From NCBI GenBank assembly GCA_030248295.1, contig JASANH010001081.1, positions 1-64,000 of the forward strand: a DNA stretch of 64,000 nucleotides, in the 5' to 3' direction. The DNA comes from Mesodorylaimus sp. YZB2_4 (taxonomy: Eukaryota; Nematoda; Enoplea; Dorylaimida; Dorylaimidae). Position numbers and translations under genes: made by a program. Below, piece after piece: positions 32,043 to 43,828 of this stretch (the stretch's first letter is position 1; each line of letters opens with the position of its first letter). The notes under the pieces are model-generated. The model was not told the origin of the DNA. It saw nothing but the letters and a program-made list of their open reading frames with translations, and searched no databases.

Positions 32043-33111
32043 CTGAAATCAGCGCATTCTGCTAGACAAATTCTTCTGCAGAAGTATCAGCAGTGCTTCC
32101 TTTCGAGGCGGGTAATGACAAAGATAAAAGTCATACTGCAGGTAACTTATTCTTTGCTGTAATCGTCTGCAGCAGTCTTATTGTTAGGCAGTTGTGTGCA
32201 GTTGAAACTAACAAACAGGTCTAACAGATACTCGTACAGGCACAAAAGCCTCGTGGGCATGTCGACACAGCAAGTCCGCTTACGTATATAGTGTCATATG
32301 CGTGAAAATTTAAGTGGCAATTCTAAACATTGTGGACGGCCATCTCGGCTTAACAGTGAAAAGCAAAATATCGGAGTAAAAGTTGTGAAGGTATTACTTC
32401 TCAGCAACTTGTGGTCCATCGTTTGCGATGGACCAAGAAATGCTTGTGCTTTAGAAAGCGAGGCCCCTAATTTGTTGTGCCTTGTTTCGTTTGTGGACTC
32501 CGTCCACTGGGGCATGGGCCGTTTCTTTTTTCCAGCCAGCAGTCCAGCCAAAAGCGAGAGGGGACCACGCGGTCACCGATTCCCGTTCAGCTCAGCGGGT
32601 CAACTCGGAGCAGCTCCGCATGCGGCGCCCTGGACTGGGCAAGTGGAGTGTAATTTTGCCCGTTTTCGTCATCTTTATACCCTCAAAATTTGAGACTTAC
32701 AAAGTCTAGAATCTAGCAAACACCCTCTTACCCCACTTCTACTGTACCGTATGTGGCGCTCTCTGGAAACCAATAAAAGTGACCACGATTACTGTATGTA
32801 AAGGTAGAGAACACCTGAGTCGTCGCGGGTTGGTTTATAAAACTAAACCCTCGACAAGCTCGCATCTAGTCCAAATACCTGAGCTAAACATGGAAAGGTC
32901 TTGGTCATCGACAGGGGAGTGTTCAAACCACTGTCTGGAAATTAGTGTCTACAGTACGTAGTCCAGAATGCCGCGACGTACAGTAGTGGCACCCTGTGAT
33001 TGCAGAGGGCACAGCTGATGTGTCCAAGATACTGTAGCTTGCTTATAAGGCTATCAATGGAACACCGCTCAGATGGGCGGAGGGAGTGCACAAATTTCAA
33101 GGATCAAGAGG
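32043..33111. other. non-coding interval
   Basis: No supported gene. A plus-strand 131-codon frame (32298-32693) has mixed composition and no family. An upstream exon of the dynein-light-chain-like gene was looked for and not identified. Confidence 0.4.
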
Positions 33112-33774
33112 CTACTTACTCTGGAAACTTTGCAACGGGGCAACCGCATTATCGGCTTGATTGCTCAAACATCGTAGAGAAAGCGTAATAGGAGCCAAAG
33201 CTGTTTTCAGAATTGAATAATTGTAAAAAAGATTTTCATCTTGTCGATGAATTGTGGATTTGCGATTTGTATCAGAACACACAGTTTTACTGTTTGTTTC
33301 TTTTTCATCAAACTGTCGTTTTTTCTGTTTGATATGATCCCTCGTTTCTAGAAAAGGGGAAAATTAAGGAGCTTAGACACAAATTGAACTTGGAAACTCA
33401 CTTTTCAGGGCATGTTTCAGCTTTTTTAAATGTTCGATTGCGTCTTTACAGATCTCGTCGAAATCATCCAGCAGATTTCCAACTTTCGCGTGAATCTGTT
33501 CATCGAGTTTCCCATTTTCTGGTTCCACTGGTGGCAGCTCGCTGGACGGCCGCCCAGGACTGGCCGTCAACTCGGATTCCACTGATTGCGAGCTTACCTC
33601 GTGTTCTGGACCTGGTTCCAGCTCGATTTCAGAGGACAGGGCTTCATTGACGTATGCTCTCAACTTGGTGTTGCTGGGACATTTAGGGGCTCGTCGGAAT
33701 AGCTTTCGTCGGGTAACTGGACTTGAGTTTGCGGATTTACTAATTTGTGTCGTCTCAACGGATAAGTGATTCAT
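33112..33774 (-). CDS. acidic coiled-coil protein, at least two exons
   Basis: Exon 1 is 33774-33402 and starts MNHLSVETT. It ends in phase 1 at a GTGAGT donor and joins an acceptor (TTCTAG) so that exon 2 starts at 33347 and stays open to a TAG at 33112-33114. The join gives HLKKLKHALK then TRDHIKQKKRQFDEKE, continuing one helical heptad pattern, which supports the splice. The N-terminal half is basic, then Ser/Pro/Glu-rich and disordered. Residues about 90-145 are the coiled coil. Exon 2 could instead end at a GTAAG donor (33119) with a further exon not found. No family was recognised. The position between the dynein-light-chain-like gene and TIMP-A carries no functional hint. Confidence 0.6.
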
Positions 33775-34174
33775 TTCGGCTCCGACCGTGCTTAGTTGTC
33801 GTCTGATGATGTATCAGAGTGACAATGGGAGCTATTAGGTTACACCTACTTAGCTAGTGGATGTGTCTACACGTAGGCGAGCTGCTGCCTACGTAATAGT
33901 GAATTTCGAAATTACGTTCGTATTAGCAGAAGAAGGTGATAAGGAATAGCTTTCTTTATCACTTATTGCTCTATACGCTAAAATGGGTCGCGCAGTAAGT
34001 AGGCGCGACCATGTTTGCTCTTTTATCAAATGGAAAAAGAACGCTTTTGTTGCATATTTTGCCAAAATGGCTAAGCTTGCACTTAAATTGCAGTTTTCTC
34101 ACTTTCAATAAACATGGAAAGAACAAACTGAGGTTGAGTATGAATGCGCGGTTTAATTCTAACTTGCTCTTTCA
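33775..34174. other. short intergenic spacer
   Basis: About 400 bp separate the coiled-coil gene start from the TIMP-A end, and both genes are on the minus strand. It presumably contains the coiled-coil gene promoter. No TATA-like element was placed. Confidence 0.4.
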
Positions 34175-34180
34175 TTTATT
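34175..34180 (-). terminator. polyadenylation signal overlapping the TIMP-A stop codon
   Basis: Plus-strand TTTATT reads AATAAA on the gene strand, and the TAA stop (34178-34176) lies inside it. No other canonical signal is close downstream, which would leave a 3' UTR of only some 15-30 nt. Confidence 0.45.
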
Positions 34181-34765
34181 GACATAAAGCCACCATTTCA
34201 CCACTTTCTAATTTTTCGACTGTTTCTGGGGCGACTTCAGGCCATTCCTGATTATTCGCGCATGAATTTGATCTGTAACCAAGTTGATTGTAGGGCACGG
34301 CTAAAATTTAGATGGAATAGACAATTGGAAAGTTGGAGTCAAAGTGATGTCACTCGTACCAAAAATCAGAAATTCCTGATCCTGTTTGAAAGAATAGCCG
34401 CAGGCGGCTGTGTCCTTCGCAGTATAAATTACAGCAGGGAGTTCAACCGTTGAGGCGTTCTGAAAATTATGTTTATCCAAAAATCTATATAGTATACTAG
34501 AAAACTAAACTTTTTCATACTTTGAAGATTTCAATGATCTCGATTTGGTAAAAGACGTCCCATGGGGGAACATCAGTTTTCGTGCCAATTTTTGCATGCA
34601 GGACAACAAAAGACAGAACTGTTGAGTAAACTGAAAAACAAAAATAGAGGGGCACATACCGACTGGGTACTGGCAAACGTAGTACTGATCGGGTTGTGGA
34701 GGAATGCACTTGCACGCCTCCGTGCTATGAAGCAGGGACAAGACAGCGACAAGGGTGCGAAGCAT
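34176..34765 (-). CDS. TIMP-A: N-domain-only metalloproteinase inhibitor, four exons
   Basis: Exons are 34765-34660, 34618-34521, 34459-34360 and 34300-34176, giving 142 residues. A 17-residue signal peptide ends at Ala, giving a mature N-terminal Cys-Lys-Cys. In TIMPs the free amino group and carbonyl of that first Cys chelate the metalloproteinase zinc. Family landmarks follow: CQYP, HAKIGTKT, DVFYQIEIIEIFK, VIYTAKDTAACG, EFLIFG and a final Cys at LCQ. The six cysteines match the three disulfides of the TIMP N-domain, and the vertebrate C-domain is absent, as in nematode TIMPs. Residue 2 is Lys where vertebrate TIMPs have Thr or Ser, which tunes selectivity. Intron 1 is only 41 nt. The stop codon overlaps AATAAA. 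The closest relative is TIMP-B at 42210-42889. Confidence 0.88.
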
Positions 34766-34779
34766 GCTGCCTGCTGGTA

Positions 34780-35479
34780 TAAGTGCCTGAACATTAGTTG
34801 CGCTGTCTCATTCACTCTTCGCAGCTATCTTATTTGCGTCCGTTGTGTCTATTGCGAGCATTTGAGGCAGAACTATGCGCGCGATTCTTCGTGATTGCAG
34901 GTAGGATAGAACCAAGAGAGTTTTTTGCACCATGGTAAGTCCTAATGTCTAAGCACTGTCATACTTGGCTGCTATTGCTCTTAGCGGTGGATAGTCCAGG
35001 ACGTATGTGATCGTCATCATCCCGACCCGGCGTGCTCATACCCGACAGCAGAGAATGAACGAGAGCGCTCAAACGGTCAGGAATATATCTTTTGCGAAAT
35101 AGGGTCCGTAATAACAGCATCACACTGTACTGAAGAATTGAATAAATACAAGAACTGTGCGCACTGGGCCGCGCACTGTACGTATAATGCAGGCCAGAAC
35201 ACGGGGTGGGGCCCGTAGGTATATGTTTTCCGAGTTTATCATGACCGGTTTATCAATCATGACATTACAAGTCACCCCCATCGGACGGGGGAGTGGGAAC
35301 AGATCGTCTCGGATAAAATTCGATCGGATCGGTTATTGCTGGTTACCCCCCCTCCACCATGTGTCTCAAATATCCGTATTCATCTTCCACATTACGGTTT
35401 TAGCCCTGGGGATAAGAAAGGAGTTGCTGTATCTGGAAGACATGTATCGGCCTATATGTACCCAGGTATACTCATGCAT
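34780..35479. other. non-coding interval before LINE relic
   Basis: This contains the TIMP-A upstream region. A plus-strand 144-codon frame (35157-35591) runs into the LINE relic and lacks support of its own in its first part. Confidence 0.4.
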
Positions 35480-37620
35480 GTACCTATTTAAAAGGCCGTT
35501 TTATCTGCGAACATATTCGAAGTCTCCCCGACCTTATCGAATCTTTTCACGAAAAAAGGAAAGAAGGCTGCATTGCTTTTTACGACTTTGAGAAAGCATT
35601 TGATTTCATTGAGTTGAGCATTTGATTCTATCTCGAAGCTGTCAGAGCCATGAACTTCCCTGATACTTTTATTGACTATATCCGCCTCCTAAACTGTGAA
35701 TTTTAAACTGACCAACTTTTTTCCTGCTGTCCGCGGTTGCCGTCAAGGCGACCCCATTTCTGCTTTTTTTTCATTCTAGCGATGCAGCCTTTTCTTTCAC
35801 ATTACAAAAATTCGAGCAGCTATCGAGCTCTGCATTGACACTTGCATCCAGCCGCTTGCCTATATGTCTCTTTGCTGGTGACACTGTTACAACCCACTTC
35901 ATCAATCAGAACCAGCTTTCGTCTCTTAGGTCTTTCGAAGAACTTTCTGGTCTGCGTCTGAACTTGCCCGAAACACTGATTATGCCTTAACGTACTGTGC
36001 ATCCCCCAGAACTTGATCTTCTTGGCTGCCGTATTGAGCATGGGCCTGTGAAATACTTGGGAGCATGGTTGAACTGTCCCAACCCTACAAAAGAATATCG
36101 ACTCAACTTTGCAAAAAGAGCGGAAAGCTATGATGCACTGCTTAATTGATGGAAACTTACAGTAGAGGCCGCAGTCTGATCGGCCGCAACCTGATTGTTA
36201 AAAGTTTGTGCTTATCTGAAATAACCTATCCATTGCAATTTCTTATACCCCAGGGTCTCTATTATCCACAGATGCAGAAAATCTACAGAAACATTCATCT
36301 GGAATTCACGACTGAAAGTGAAACGATGCACCACAACTGAATCAGTTTCGTTGGGTGGGCTGAAAATAATTGATGTTGAAATATACGCTAGTAGTTTGCG
36401 TTTAGCATGGCTAGGTAGGTTTTTAAACGATCCATACAGCCTTGGGCTGCGGAAGTACCTAACCCAGCTTTTAGAGCCGTATGGCGGTCCCCTTTTCTTA
36501 GCTTGTAACTTCGACTCGAAGTTTCTGCCCTCTTCTTTTCCTTTACATTACATATATGCAAATCCTAATCGACTGGTTTTCTTTGCCACATAAACCTGGG
36601 CAGCCAATCAGTCTGATCTGTATTGCATACATTGTTAGATGGAATAACCGGGACCTGTGTATTGGCGGGAAGCCGTATTATTTTTCTGCCTGGGCTGAAG
36701 CTGACATTTTCTTCTTGGGCCAACTAATAGACTTGACAGGGAGATTTTCGACCATAGGCGAAATACAGCAAAAATATGCCCCAAATTCACCTCAGGATTG
36801 GCGCAGGCTTCGTCAAATCCAGACATCTATTCCCGCCCAATGGAGAATATCGTTAATGCATGGGTTTAAAAAAGTTGAAAGATCTAGAGTTCACTTCCTT
36901 TCCAGTCACACCTTTTTTTTATCCACGGAGTCTAAGCTTTTGTTTTTGAAGGGAGCAAAATGTAGGATCTTTTACTCAATTCTATCCTTCAATGCGTATC
37001 AAAACCTGTAATTTATCCTGGATGCGAGACCTTTGCTCGGACGATATCCTTCCTTGTTTCCGGCTGCTATCGAGACTAAAAGTTCCTCCCTGGTACTATA
37101 GCCTTCAGTGGAAACTGCTCCATAGACTGATACAAACTCAGCGTTATCTTCATTTTGCGGAAATTATCATAATCAGAAAAGTGTTTGCTCTGTGATGAGC
37201 CATTAAATACCTTAAGTCCTTTTTTCTTTTACTGCGAATGTTGTCGTCGATTATGGGCCGAACTAGAAGAGCAACTGCAAAAGTTTCATGATAGTATATC
37301 TATTTCATGTGATGTTGCACTGTTGGGATCTTTCGATTTCAGTCATCCCATAAATGTTGTTTTGCTTTTCTCCCGCGCCTATATATATAAATCTAAATAC
37401 GCTAAAAATACTTCTCAATATCCAGCTTTCATTTTCAGCTTTCAGCTTCAAGTTTCAGATCTTTTTATTCTCTTTTGTGCCCCGTTGCGTCTAATAGTGG
37501 CAAATCGGCACACTGCGATCTTCAGTGGCGCCCTTATTTGTCATTCTGTGCACCATAGGTTTATATCGCACACTAAGTTTTTGCCTTGCTCGAGTTATTG
37601 AATCATTTCGTTTTATATGC
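35480..37620 (+). mobile_element. decayed L1-like LINE (reverse transcriptase plus zf-RVT end)
   Basis: Pieces in shifting frames keep non-LTR retrotransposon motifs in the right order: CIAFYDFEKAFDFIE near 35560-35620 (palm motif A), a CRQGDPIS-like block then FFFILAMQPF near 35735-35795, a thumb-like SLIGRNLIVKSLCLSEITYPL near 36180-36240, GGLKIIDVEIYASSLRLAWL near 36355-36415, and a Cys-rich CDEPLNTLSPFFFYCECCRRLWAEL end (37190-37270) like the zf-RVT region of L1-clade elements. The catalytic YADD was not found. Many stops and frameshifts show it is dead. It separates TIMP-A from TIMP-B. Confidence 0.8.
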
Positions 37621-39479
37621 TATTCAATTTTATAAATTATAATCATTACTACTGTATATCCTATCTTTCTGCTAGCACTATCCCCACTTCTTTGCCATTA
37701 TTACTCCAACATTTTACATTTTTCAAAATAAAATAAATGGATAAAAAAGGTATACTTATAACTAGCAGCAAACGTAGCAAACGCTGACTGCTGTATTTAT
37801 ACTGAACGCCTTTATACTCACACAGCAAAGACTGCACGACATTGAACTTTTGACTGTTGTGAACGTGCGACAAAGATTCTATGTTCACGAGACGGCGGGT
37901 TCGGGCTGATCTTGCAAGCGAGCGGTCCACGGTCTTCTGTAGCCCAAGCCTGGTAGAAACGCTTGTCCTGCAGGTATCGATCTCTAAGATCCAGGTTCCT
38001 ACAGTAAATCCCTCCAGCATGTATGCCGCGCCTCTGCGTGCCTGCAACTGCTCTGTGTGCAATTGCTCACTAGCCTGGCTGCTGGTCGAATGCACCCTGT
38101 CGAGATGCCCACGCTGGCGAACAGTTCCAACTGTCGATGGCGCAGTAGAGAATCCAGCCAACACAGGATCTTTTACGATCACAGCAATGCACGACGATAT
38201 CTCAGCAGTCCTGGATCTTACCCGCGGACAAACCAAGTACCTGCCCTGGACTCTTCCAGTATGAACAAAAAGAAATGGCGACCCTAAGAGGCCCTTCAGA
38301 GTATGCTAATCGAAGTCCCCGGCTGGTGTTTGGCCCACACCGATTGTAACGCACATGGCCGCCTGGATCCGATCACCGCCTGACTCACCAGGCCGCCTAA
38401 TGTTAAGGTGACCTAGAGGATGTGGCCGCTCATCCCACCTGGCCGCCTGTGTTATCAGTGACGGCTGTATTTTCAGTGAAGACATACAGTAGGATAGCAA
38501 ATAAAAATTGATCCTAACAGACACAACATGGCCAAGATATATAACCGCTTCTAAAATTAATGGATGATATCTAGCATTGCTTGGAGCCATTCTGCGTCGC
38601 ATAATAAAATTTTGTTTGCCTCAGCTAATCTTTGGTCAATACGAGTATACTGCCTGTCCATGCCGCGACTGATTGATACGGACTCGAGTAGCATTATTGG
38701 ATTCTCGCTCAATGTAAAAACGAATTCAAAGCTGAATAAGTTTTTTGTAATCATTTCAGTCTGTTATGCCAACCTTATAATGACTGGTAGTGCATTCGAA
38801 GTAGGCAATGATCTGTTACTGCCCCGCTGGGGCACACATAAGGAAAGAAAACTTTCCGCGAACAGTAAGAGTAGTAAGATGAAGAAGCCTCTCCAAAATC
38901 GATTTTATTCGCCATCCCACCAACAATATTCATTCGCGGAATTTTCTTGCGCGGAGATAAATTGTCTCTGTGGTGGCAGAATGCAAGGTGCCCTCATTAG
39001 TTTCATCATTGGGCGGCCATGAGAGTCAGGCGCTGATATGATTATTTCCAAAAATGTCTGTTATCACAGACTCAAAACTTTTAGACCAGCCAATGCACAC
39101 AGTGGAAACAGGGCTTAGGATGGTTGGTGTACTCGGCCACAAGAAAGGAGAGGTTGCCCGACATGCTGCGCACTGCACACAGTGTACGTAGAATCACTCG
39201 CATATATACTGTATGCATGCATTTAGAGGTCAGCATCAAAGCCACAAAGCCTGTATTCTGTGTACTGCTGATGTTCAGACAGGCTCCCAAAAGTCAGCTT
39301 TGCTGTTTCATACCAGCAACCTGACTCTGCTAAGGCTGTAGCGCTGCGAGTAAAGTGATATGACTTATCCTTAAATGCCTTAACCTCGAGAGACACTCTC
39401 AGCAATCTTTCCCCCCCTCTGTCCAACTTTATGGTCATGCTCATGGTTTATCATATAAGTATATCAGTAATCATCATAA
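37621..39479. other. non-coding interval, possible repeat-derived
   Basis: A 191-codon minus-strand frame (38236-37661) is Arg/Thr-rich and contains a TATA-like GTATAAATA near 37795. It looks more like a solo LTR or promoter-bearing repeat than a gene, but no direct terminal repeat was found. GGCCGCCTG-type words recur at 38355-38450. Confidence 0.35.
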
Positions 39480-39835
39480 ACTGTTCCAACTATATCGATA
39501 TTACCATGCTCACGCGATTTATCTAACTAAGCGTTTTGTGCACTCGGACATGTGTGGTCGACATGGAAGTGCTCGTTTAACGAAGCCTCATCACCTCGAA
39601 ATTACTAAACCTCGCTCGTTGTCATATTCTCAGAGTTTCGAGTTTTCGACTATTGCTTTATGGAATTCTGTGATACCGAGTGATATCGCTTTCGGTACTT
39701 TCGAGGAATTCAAAAGTTATGTTTCTGAGCTTCGTTTTTAGACCTTTTTATCCTGTTTTTCTCGTATTTGTGCTGTGCCATTTCAGTGGGCTGATCGGCA
39801 TAGTAAATATAGCATAGCATAGCATAGCATAGTAA
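39480..39835 (+). mobile_element. 5'-truncated LINE 3' end with AGCAT microsatellite tail
   Basis: The frame encodes RFVHSDMCGRHGS, then FEFSTIALWNSVIPSDIAF and FEEFKSYVSELRF-stop, the characteristic last residues of CR1/L2/Jockey-group reverse transcriptases (xLWNSLPxxI...FKxxL). A short 3' UTR and four to five copies of AGCAT (39807-39832) follow. Such short tandem repeats are typical 3' ends of these elements. The 5' truncation is typical of incomplete target-primed reverse transcription. Confidence 0.8.
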
Positions 39836-40099
39836 TGAACCGCTCGAGGATAAAGGGATACATAACACGAAATGATTTACCTAGCCGCAGCTTTAACATT
39901 ACCCACTATGAGCAAGTGTGCGCATAGCCCGAGAGTTAGACACTCCTAGCCCACCTTCTGTTCCCTCAGAAGCTGAAATTCAGGGTCCGCAACGTTTGTC
40001 AAGTTATTATTAGCCCGAATTTTTCTCAATAATATTACCTCAGCATCAAATGAAACATGTCCTGCCCACGGAAACTCTTTCCAAATCATTTATATCCGT

Positions 40100-40780
40100 T
40101 CGTATATTCTCAATTTATTATCGGCAAATTTATTGCTGTACACCAAACTCATCTTCGTTAGAGCCCGCTGAGCCTAGGCAATCAATGGCGCTGCGCCTCA
40201 ACCCGTTCAGTTGATGTTTCTAAGCTCCGGGCCGAAAATTAAAAAACAGAAACACTAGAATCTACTTTCGTTAGTCGATAACTCAAGAATGACTGAACCA
40301 AAAAAGTTGGCTTTCCGCACGCTTTGAAAGATAGGTCAGATCTGGAACTGTGTCAATTTTTATCGAAATCCGTCCAGTATCTGACGAGCGACGGACAAAA
40401 ACAGCTGAAACAGTAAGTATTTGAAGGAATAACTTTTCGGAAATTGAAGCTTAAATAACATGACCATCAAAAGGCAGAGTCCGAAAGTTTCAGCTTTCAG
40501 AAAAACTAACATTTACAACTGTACGACCTCTGGTTGTTGATCTAGGCACATGTTGTTCCTCCTCCTCCTCCTCGTCTTCTCCCCCCTGAACAAGAAATCG
40601 CGTATTCTGGACCTCGACAACGGCCGGACGGATTTTAATAAAAATCGGCACGATTGCAGACTCGGCTGATTCTTTGAAGTGTGCGAGAAATCAAAAATTT
40701 TCGTCCACCCGTTCTCGAGTTATTAGCCGGCGAAAATCGTCTTTTAACATTAGGCGTCTGGTTGGCTGGTCTAAGCAGTG
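40100..40780. repeat. dispersed palindromic repeat, copy 1
   Basis: This is similar over about 650 bp to 53125-53770 in the same orientation. Shared words include TATTCTCAATTTATTAT, GTCGATAACTCAAGAATGAC, TCAGAAAAAC, TGAACAAGAAATC and TAGCCGGCGAAAAT. The left half (GTCGATAACTCAAGAATGAC; TTTTATCGAAATCCGT) is partly the reverse complement of the right half (CTCGAGTTATTAGCCGGC; GGATTTTAATAAAAATCGG), so each copy is an imperfect hairpin. A CCTCCT simple repeat (40557-40580) sits in the loop. Confidence 0.8.
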
Positions 40781-42209
40781 CCTGCTGATACAGTCGGCCA
40801 CGCGGGGATTCGCTCTCGACACCACAGATCTGCCAAATGGGCTGGGCAAATAAGAATGGTGGCTTCCAGGGAATTTGCAACAATTAGCTGGAAACCAATC
40901 GAGCGAGCGAAAGCAAGGGAGAGCACTAATTTCTCCCACAGCCTGTTCTTACACTGCCCTACCCAGCCAGCCGCCATAGCCACACCTCAAGAATTCTAGG
41001 CGCCCCCAATCATAAATGGTCACAACAGTACCACTCCAAAATTCTCTGATAATCTACCACAAATACTCACCAATAATAGCCCGGGAAATTATTATTATAA
41101 ATCGACCTAAGCATGGGAAATCGAGAAGAACTACGGAGAGGGGAAATGTACGACAAATTTTGACGTCGAAATAACTGATGATTTTATTTCCAACTTCGGC
41201 GCTAGCACCCTTGCAGCACGTGCATATAGTTCACTCAATAAGCAAAGTATCCTCCCTCCTGTACCCTCAACTGAATTTCGATGGACAAACAGTAAGTCAT
41301 ACCATGTGGGTACTCTTACAGCATCCCTGACCAGATTTGCCATGCGGGAAAACTATAGTATATCAGTATGCAATCATTACATTTGCCAGAACCATATTCG
41401 CCAAAACACTCGAATGAAAAAATTTTGTGTTCCTGTTCGGGGCCACATTTTTGTCCACTGTACGTGCATATTATGTTCCCGCTTGCGTGAGGACCGAGAA
41501 CAAAGTAATTAGCTCATCAATCGACACTTATCAGTACTGATAACGTGAGCCAGCCCAGTCCAAGACAGCTGCTAAAGATTTTTTGTGAATTTTTGAGGGT
41601 TGGGCTCGGGCCTCTTGACCCTGTAGTGATCAGAAGGATGTTAGTTTCATATTTACCGCGCATTGCTATTAGAATATGATTGTCTTCGTTTTTGTTTGGC
41701 ACTAGCACATTTGTTATGTCTGATCATGAATCATGCTATCTTTGCGTTTTCTACGAAACCTACATAAGCTCGTCTTTTCGTGTCTTTAGAGCGCTTTTGT
41801 CTGTTCGTGAGTTTCGGTAAGCCAATAAAGAGATGCTTTCGATCGAGTAGAGTCCCCTTCGTAGGAACCCACCCAAGCTCTACAACCCATTCGACGTCCA
41901 GTCATTTTTTGCCTAAGGCTAGCCGACAGCCATGATTCTGCATCCACCCAGGCCCTTCTGAAGACCGGCGTCCAGGGAAGATGGAGTGCGAAAAGGAAGG
42001 GTTCTTCCCTATTGAAGGAATGTGAGAGGAGCACATACGACAAGCTCTCGACGACTGCCCAGACCGACTTGGTATACCCTTTGACGCAGTACAAGTAACC
42101 ACACAACAGTCGCAATAATTTGTACTCTTGAGACACCAAGGATATAAAAAATTTAGGCCTCAGTAACAGGTACGGCCGTTATCTGTAACTATATCTTGGA
42201 GAATCATAT
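40781..42209. other. non-coding interval
   Basis: No supported gene. The plus strand near 41140-41340 reads as a 70-residue open frame without a known domain. The minus-strand frame at 42139-41786, directly downstream of TIMP-B, has several cysteines but no start context or splice support. Confidence 0.4.
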
Positions 42210-42889
42210 TCACGGCGCGGATGTTGGACACGGTGTCGATGCCATCTGTCCGCTCTCCAATTTCTGCACAACGTCTCTTGGTACAGCCGACCATAGTTTA
42301 GTGTTAGTACATGAGTGAGTTGTGTAGCCAAGTCGATCATTGAAGCTTGCTGAGACAAGTGACCTTGATTAGACGTACTTAATGGCGCAATGCGCCGGGC
42401 ACTCACCAAAAATCAAGTATTCTTGGCCTTGTTGGAAATTCACGCCGCATGTAGCCGAATCTTTCGCAGTAAACACTCTGTTTGGCACAGCACCGGTCGT
42501 ATCATTCTGCAATGAATTTCCTGGTACTCGCAACCAAGTAGTCCCCAACCCCCTATAGGTTTTAGCCTGACAAAGTAGAGGATTTCTTTCAAACCATCCC
42601 CCAAGCAAGATACTCGGTGCAAACGATAGAAAGTATTATGCCTACCTTGAATGTGGCCTTAATTTCGATATTATATCCAACACGGTAGGATGAGACTGGC
42701 AATTTGGTACCAATTTTAGCACGCATTACTAAAAGTGAAAAAGGTCCTAAATTACTCATAAAAGTGAAATACTCGGTTCTTACCGACAGGGTAATGGCAA
42801 TAATAATATTGGTACGTATTAGGAACGCATTTGCAAGCTTCAGATGCGGCAAAAGCCACCAAAAATACAAGGGCCAATGAGCGAAGCAT
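42210..42889 (-). CDS. TIMP-B: N-domain-only metalloproteinase inhibitor, four exons
   Basis: Exons are 42889-42784, 42728-42646, 42506-42407 and 42349-42210, giving 142 residues, the same as TIMP-A, with identical phases. An 18-residue signal peptide (MLRSLALVFLV...ASEA) precedes mature Cys-Lys-Cys, the zinc-chelating N-terminus of TIMPs. VMRAKIGTKL then GYNIEIKATFK, VFTAKDSATCG, EYLIFG, LGYTTHSC and QKLESGQM follow the TIMP N-domain order, with six cysteines. Intron 1 is 55 nt. It lies 7.4 kb from TIMP-A on the same strand, so this is a tandem duplication later split by LINE insertions. It is a secreted inhibitor of matrix metalloproteinases or ADAM-type enzymes by family knowledge. The target is unknown. 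Confidence 0.88.
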
Positions 42890-43674
42890 CGTAGATGGGG
42901 CAAGCAGGAACTGCGTGTGATGTCGACAGGCACTGAGGACAATGCTTATAAAGAGTGTTAAGCTTATCGGTAGTCCAAGCCTGAAATTTTATCTTAGCTC
43001 CGCTTTCCAAACTGTTTGTCGTTCGTATTAGGTGAACATGGTATTTCCATAAACAAGTAGGCTTTGACGAAATGTGATGATAAATAATGCTGCGAACGGC
43101 CTTTCAGGAACGCAGGTGACTAAACTGGTCTTGTTTGTTTTGCCCTGAATTAACGAGAACGAAAGTTCTGGTTTTAAAGAACACTGAACAGCAGGTTTCC
43201 CAGGATAGTGAAGGAGTTAAATAAATTGCCTGGGATTTTATAATTAGACTGGCAGCAGCGACAAACTGAACCGAGGTTCGCATTTATGCCACGTGGCGTG
43301 GATTTACCTGCAGTCGAATTCGCTTTTTGGAAGGCTCTGGAGCAAACAAAGTCCGTTGCCTCCAGGCTACGTAATATCCGCACCGTCTTCGATGCAGAAC
43401 ATGAAGCGATACCTAGGAATTTCAACCGATGTATTATGACTGATCTTCGATTTGAAACTCCTAAGCTCGTGTCGTCGGGGATAAAACTGTTTTTGAAATA
43501 TGAGTGGGATATATTTCACGCACCCACCGTTGTGCCTTTCCTTTCCTCATTACAAAACATTCCTTATACACATTTCCTTAACCTTTCCTTATACAAAAGG
43601 CCCTTATTAGGTCTTGCATGCAGGCCTAGTAGGTACTTTTACGTAACGTACGGTACATTACGTGCCCTGAGCTT
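42890..43674. other. TIMP-B upstream and non-coding DNA
   Basis: No supported gene. Overlapping frames on both strands at 43174-43550 (83 and 160 codons) cannot both be real, and neither shows a domain. Confidence 0.4.
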
Positions 43675-43828
43675 TTCGTGGCCTGGTGGATTGGCGTCTG
43701 CCTCTCACGCCAGGTGCGCAGTTACGGGCGAGTGTTCGACTCGCGGGCCGGTAAATCATTTCGTGTAAAATGTGTCCCTTCACCCTCGAGCGCGCATACG
43801 CGTTTGGTGATGTGGGAAAACATGAACA
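43675..43828 (+). repeat. tRNA-derived SINE, fullest copy, tail type 2
   Basis: Box A TGGTGGATTGG (43684-43694), a tRNA-like stretch CGTCTGCCTCTCACGCC shared with the SINE at 22201, a box B-like TGTTCGACTCG (43733-43743), and then a tail GTGTAAAATGTGTCCCTTCA through GGTGATGTGGGAAAACATGA. The tail recurs at 25325 and 28237. Confidence 0.75.

Noticed and set aside
37661-38236. 191-codon minus-strand gene
   Set aside because: Composition is Arg/Thr/Ser-biased without a domain, a TATA-like box lies inside it, and no splice or start context supports it.
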